DNA of 64,000 bases, taken from assembly GCA_050084985.1 (NCBI GenBank), contig JBITNC010000001.1, positions 7,626,001-7,690,000 of the forward strand, written 5' to 3'. Shown in pieces: positions 58,779 through 64,000 of this stretch (the stretch's first letter is position 1; every line of letters starts with the position of its first letter). Below the pieces are notes generated by a model. That model did not search any database. It worked only from the letters and a program-made list of their open reading frames with translations, and had not been told where the DNA came from. This DNA comes from Nageia nagi (lineage: Eukaryota; Pinophyta). A program made the position numbers and the translations under genes.

Positions 58779-60830
58779 TTCCCTTTTTATTTTGGTATTT
58801 CTTTTTTACTTTTCCTTTATCATTATACTGGTGTACCCTTGTTGCTACATTCATCATACCCATAAATGAAGACTTCTCTTCTTGCTACACTTGTTGCTGA
58901 TGTGACCCATAATTAAAAGGAATATTTTATTATGGTAGAGACTAATTTTAATACCTTGTAGTCCCTACTTTATTTACATTATTTTGGAATAATAGGTTTT
59001 GGTGGACTTGTATATTTGCATTGGAAGTTTAAGATGTACAATCTAGGACCAATTTCTTAGTGTCAATGAAGATTTGTACCACCTTTCTCAAATACATGCA
59101 TAAATCAGTACTATGACCATGAACCCTATGAAATTCATGAAATTCATCATCTTTGTACCATGGTTTTAAGGCTTAATATGGATCCCATTTAACTTATGAT
59201 AGCTTTAGCAATTTAGCATCATTATGTTTTGTATATATTTTGTATAAGGGTTCTCCCAATAGTGTATAATTTCATTGTAGCCTTAAAGACTACCCTTGAT
59301 TATACTTATGATTCTAATTATAAGTTTGATTTTTATTTTGATTATATGGTTGATTCAAAAAACTCAACCAATTTTTCTTTCCACTTTGTAATTGAGGCTA
59401 CAATGGTGCTTAGAGAATTATTTGAGGTTTACCTCCATTGTTAGCACCATTCTTATTAAATCTACATCCTTTATTGTTATTTTATTTTTTTGCAACTTTA
59501 AGCTCTCCATTTTGAACCATCACTTCTTTTATGATCTTGTCTTATGAGATAGCATCCTTGAAGTTCTTAGGTTATTGAATTTGAATAAGTGTAGAGATTT
59601 ATTTACTATAACTCTTGCTAAGTAATCTCAACAATTCTTCCTAAGGTAATCAAAAGCTAATATCCATAATTAAATATCTCCATCTAGCAATATAATCAGA
59701 TATAGATTCTTGGTCAAATTGAGATAACTTTTTAAGATATGTGATCCATGACCTTGTAGATAAAATAATGCATATTATTGTTTATGGGAGATAATTAACA
59801 AATTATTAGTCTACTTATTTCTTATTGTCACATATATCTAAAATATGGTAATAATGAATAATAGAGAGATACTTGTGTTTAATTAGATCTCATATTCATT
59901 TTATTATAAGCAACATATACAAAATGTGAGCTTACATTCATTCAATTGTACACAACTAGCATCCTAAAAAAGGTATGTCACTAATAGCCTAAAATAAGTA
60001 ATATAATAGATGCAATCAAGAATGTAGCGATAAGCAAATGAAAGAATCATCAAATAGAAAACATAAGATATAACTTACAAATAATATTTGTACGTAACAT
60101 AGTGATGTAACATATGCTAGAATCTCTCTAGAGTCTTCATATTCATTTTGCTGTAAGGTTTAAGATCATCAATTAATGCCTTTATAGATGATACACATTT
60201 ACATGAATTTGATCTTTTTCAACCCTTGTACATGCCACAAGGTTCCACTAGACATATTACATAGCTTTGACATGACTTTGGGTATTATTTTAGCCCTTTT
60301 TATATAATACATAATTGAGGCTCTAAAATAAATTATTTAATAAATTGTTTAAGAAAGAGATTTTCCAGATGCTCAAAGGTATATAAACTATGTTGAAGAA
60401 ATTAATTGTACCAATTCATTGATTAAAACCCAAGGGTCATTGGAAAAGTTATCAACAACAATGCATCATCATCTACTATTTGGTAAGATGCATACTTAAA
60501 GTACCTCAAATATACCTTGGGATCCTCCTTTTGAATTTGTCAAGCTTGGGCATTTCAAATTTTATTGGGTATTTCCTCATGGGAACCCAAGGATTAATTG
60601 GTTCATTTCAAATATCCCCATAATTGATTCTATAAAACCCTTGATTATTAGACCTTACCTCTAGCTCTTGTAATATTTTCATGATTTTATCTTCATTTCT
60701 CATATTGGCTGATTTGGCCTTCTATAACATGGATTTAATCTATGATAAGGATGATTTGTAACCCCACTTGGTCTTCCATAAGAATTAAATTGATATAATT
60801 ATTAGGGGTTATTAAATAAATTTACTTACT
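58779..60830 (-). pseudogene. G2 gag relic (Ty3, Tat/Athila-like)
   Basis: Minus-strand readings in order: EDKIMKILQELEVRSNNQGF (about 60690), FEMPKLDKFK (about 60555), LRYFKYASYQIVDDDALLLI (about 60490) and FEHLENLFLKQF (about 60375), which is the standard gag core. A gap without homology lies at about 59775-60300. The core then resumes with QESISDYIARWRYLIMDIS (about 59690), EELLRLLSKSYSK and DHKRSDG-like worn sequence, and the CxxH region reads EFHRVHGHSTDLC at about 59130. The protease lies beyond the young copia at 52780. Stops are common. Confidence 0.78.
59775..60300. other. Interruption within the G2 gag, origin unclear
   Basis: About 525 bases of AT-rich non-coding sequence between two halves of the gag core. 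It starts near TGTTTATGGGAG but no clear TG...CA end or target duplication was found, so a solo LTR is only a guess. Confidence 0.4.
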
Positions 60831-61980
60831 TTCAAATAACTGTATACTAGGATTATAAAAGTCGCCTTATTGTCCCAAAGACTGCCCTTATGTATTTTTC
60901 CCAAGACTTTGTTGCACATTTTGATCTTAAGTGATTCAAAATTGATTATATATAATGAATAAAAAATATCATTGGAGTGAGGAATTAGAATATTTTCATG
61001 CTTGTATGGTATTTGGAACATTTTTCCATTGGTTTGTGTAAATTTGTGACTAGAAAATAGTCATAAAATAGATTAGTCATCATTGGGAAGGTATAACTTT
61101 TTATAGATATGTCTAATTGAGTTTATTATTTTATCATTGTATAGTTATCACAAATAAATTTCCAATAAGTATATGCATGCCTACCTTTTTGAATATTTGA
61201 TAACCATCTAAGGTTTTTCCCATATAACTATCAAACCTACTAGCACCAATGTTAACACTAGTGCTCGTGTTCTAGTTTTTTTAAGGAATTTGGGTATGAA
61301 ATTTTGAATTTTAATGTTTTATCATCATGGTATATCAAATATCATTCCTTTGACCAATAATTACTTAATAATACTAGCATTAATATTGGATAAAACTCAA
61401 TATGATGAGTCGATGACTCGACACCTAATCCAACACTCGAGTGGACACCTGATTCTATAAATGCTAATGCTGATGTCAATACCAACATTGAGGTTAGTGC
61501 TAATGTTGGATTAAAAAAAAATGTATTGAAAAAATTTGAAGTAGTTTGAGTCATTTTTGGAGCCATTCAAATGTTGGAAGGTCATTTCAGTCAAACAAAC
61601 TTCATTTTAGAAGTAAATACTCCTATTGGAACTTTTTAGGAGGATGAAAAAAAGATTATATTATTCTAAAGGCTAGGAGAGTGGATTTTATTAGGTAGGA
61701 AAATATACATACCTAGGAGTACAGCACAAATATTCTCCTTTTGGTTGTAATGTGTTCTTTATGCAATAATAAGATCTGAATGCTCTGGAATTTTTTCTAT
61801 ATTTCTATGTTCTCTTCATTTTGTATGAATGTAGTGTAGAATACTATTTTGTATATGTATGTATATGAATCATTTCTTACATTTATACATTGGGTAATAT
61901 AGACTAAATATATATATATAATTTTTTTAAATCTATATTAGAGTATCCAATAATGCTATAAGCATATAGTGATTAAAAAT
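60831..61980. other. No gene recognised
   Basis: AT-rich with TATA runs near 61908-61920 and no coherent frame. It may hold a worn LTR of G2, but no boundary is visible. Confidence 0.35.
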
Positions 61981-61989
61981 TAATAACTT

Positions 61990-62990
61990 TATTATGGATC
62001 TTGAGATTGATATTGTATATTTTGTCCATAACTTTGGTGTGAATTTTGGGCCTTATTTTTCATATGTGTACCATAGTATTGTTATACACCTTTTATAGGA
62101 TCATGATGCTAATTTTGTTGTTGAATATAATTCATTTGAATTTGACTCATGAGATGTTGCATTTGCTCCATGAGTTTTTGTATTATTTCCATAAGAGATG
62201 GAGTAGAGGTACCTTAAGGATTTCCTTAGGTTGGATTTTAGATAGCTTATTCTCCACTTTGGTTTAGCATGTAATTTTGTTAAGAACTTTATAAATGAGA
62301 GCTGTTATGTGGAGGAACATTTTTAAAGTTGGTTATATTTTGGTATAACACATTTTGAGTATTTGGTTGGGGATGCATAAAAGTTTGGCCAAGGTCTACT
62401 CAATCATCAAGATTGACTTGGTTAGAGGTGTCAAGAATAGGGTTGGTCACTTTAGCATTTCTATCTATCTTCCATGTTACTTGGTTAGGTGCATATATTG
62501 GATTGAAAATGATATTATTTGGAATACTAGGTTGGTTTTGGATGGCAATATTTGGAGAATAATTTGGTTGATTTTAAAACTTATTTCCATTTGAAATGGA
62601 GGAGGTGATGGTTATTGCATAATATTTTGGAAATTAATCATTAGGTTTTGGAAATTTTGTTGTACAACTCTTGGGAATTGTTGGGACATACTTTGGTTAT
62701 ATTGGGATAACCTATTATGAAATTATTCTTTTGCCATTTGTATATTTTGTTGGAAATTTTGTAAATCAATATATAGCTCTATATTTTTCACAATAGGAGA
62801 TCTTTGGGCTGATATGGTATTTTAAAGATAGGTTTTTGGAAGGTAGGAAATCTACAATCTTGTATAGGTAACCAAACTTGGCAAATATTTTATGTTATGG
62901 ATGGATTTTTAGGACTTGGTGGATCAAAAGTTGTATATGGTTCAAGGTTACTATTTCTCAATTGATCTAAAGGCTCTTGCTACCAATTAG
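61990..62990 (-). pseudogene. Gln/Pro-rich gag-like relic
   Basis: A minus-strand frame is readable with QKLMEQMQHLMSQIQMNYIQ near 62150, HQSYGQNIQYQSQDP near 62010, and farther upstream NSNLEPYTTFDPPSPKNPSI near 62920. The low complexity and composition match the N-terminal parts of the G1 and G2 gag relics, but no gag core adjoins it. Confidence 0.4.
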
Positions 62991-63199
62991 ATGTGTGTGT
63001 ATCTTATTTATTAATTTTGGGTTGAGCAAGAGGTTTACTTGTAGCCTTTGGATTCTCATGCTCATATAACATTTCAGAATTGTAATGATTGGACCAAACT
63101 ATAACTTTCCTTGGTAGAATTTAGCTTATGGAGAAGGCTTTAAGTTGTAGGGCCAAAGGTATTATGCACTCATTCCATCACTTTTTTTGAATCATTTGG

Positions 63200-64000
63200 A
63201 ATAACCCTGTAAAAGGTTTGTATATAATGGTTGAATCCAATGGATTCATTATTAACATTAGGAGCATTTTTTTCTTTTATTACATTAGGATAATTTATTT
63301 TCTGAGTTTCCAACCTTGTCTCAACCATCCCAATGGTGGGGTTTTCATCCCATCATATCGGATCCATGGAGGAACCAAAATCTTTTTATGGCTAAAAATT
63401 TTCTTTAGGTTGATTTTGATTAAACCTCTTATCTTGAAACCCTTGAATATAATTTTTATACCCTTGGATTCTATACCTTATACCATAATCATGCTTCTAA
63501 AATTGTTGATCCTTCTTTTGGAAGTTCTTCTTTTTGTTATTTTTACTCCAAAGGACTTCTTCTCAAATTTGGTTTGACTATTGTCATTTTGAACATTGTG
63601 ATTGTTACCTTTGAACTTCTTGTTGTTTGGCTACAAAGCTTGTTGTTCCTTTTCCTATTTCAAGAATTTAGGGTAATTAGTTTTCTACAAAACCTCCTTA
63701 TCTTTTTCATCCCAAAGAAGATAATTGTCAAAAGACATCATGATGCCCAAATTACCCTCTTTCCTTTTTACAAGATTATATGCTTCCTATAAAGTTTTGG
63801 GATATAATAAATTTATCATTATTTTGATCTTGGAATCCATTCCAATGATGAATTAGTGGACCTTCATGTGATTCTTGTCTTTAGGTACATATTTGAGGAG
63901 TCTTACAAACCTATAGTGATAGCTTTGCATACTCATTGAACCTTACTAAATATTGTAGTATTCCCAATATTTTTTATCTTAGTACAACTATGGAATGAAT
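63200..64000 (-). pseudogene. Ty3-type gag relic, cut by the window end
   Basis: Minus strand from the window edge: FNEYAKLSL-like sequence near 63940, then YVPKDKNHMKVH and FIIGMDSKIKIMINLLYPKT (about 63830), EAYNLVKRKE and a polar tail (NNHNVQNDNSQTKFEKKSFG, about 63580). The pattern FxxGLxxxI---L-P-TL-EA-NLA matches the C-terminal half of the retrotransposon gag domain. Stops sit mostly at Gln sites. Its start lies outside the window. Confidence 0.6.

Overview
This window looks like a piece of a large, gene-poor plant nuclear genome. Almost everything recognisable in it is an LTR retrotransposon or the debris of one, nested inside older ones. The families (Ty1/copia with initiator-Met primer sites, a Ty3 chromovirus, Tat/Athila-like Ty3 gag-protease relics, plant mobile domain genes) are those of seed plants. 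The AT richness and slow, CpG-poor decay suit a large conifer-like genome, but the species cannot be fixed from sequence alone. I found no intact host gene, no tRNA or rRNA, and no bacterial or organellar signal.

Layout, left to right. 1-3585 is a long decayed + strand ORF with a coiled-coil C-terminal half. 5690-20010 is an old minus-strand Ty3 element (G1) carrying gag and protease. It was split first by a chromovirus (12301-18309, TSD TATTT) and again by a Tork-like copia (6907-12185, TSD AGGAT, one nonsense codon); its gag reading frame can be followed through both insertions. 22597-31532 is a minus-strand element (E3) with 1.8 kb LTRs whose only visible coding matter is a coiled-coil ORF. 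Its right LTR holds a truncated copia relic (27697 to about 30916). 31660-32410 is a relic of a plant mobile domain (PMD) gene. 32600-40155 is a complete, TSD-flanked (GTTCC), pol-less minus-strand Ty3 element. It has gag in sense, a PMD-like gene with its own TATA box in antisense, and three families of tandem repeats. 42519-51184 is a decayed Sirevirus-like copia on the minus strand. 52030-60830 is a second old minus-strand gag-protease element (G2), split by a very young copia (53018-58773, TSD CATTC). I saw no difference between that copia's two 274-bp LTRs, and its only coding lesion is one extra T. From 60830 to the end there are further minus-strand gag-like remains.

Relative ages, from LTR divergence judged by eye: copia 53018-58773 (no difference seen) is youngest; then the copia at 6907 and the pol-less element at 32600 (each roughly 3-4% different); then the chromovirus (about 10%); then E3 and the Sirevirus-like element; G1, G2 and the 5' ORF are oldest. 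In the old relics most premature stops sit where glutamine or tryptophan is expected (CAA/CAG to TAA/TAG, TGG to TGA/TAG), the mark of cytosine-methylation decay.

The most unusual object is the 32600-40155 element: a gag-only retrotransposon converging on an antisense mobile-domain gene. G1 may share the same topology, with gag-protease converging on the ORF at 1-3585.
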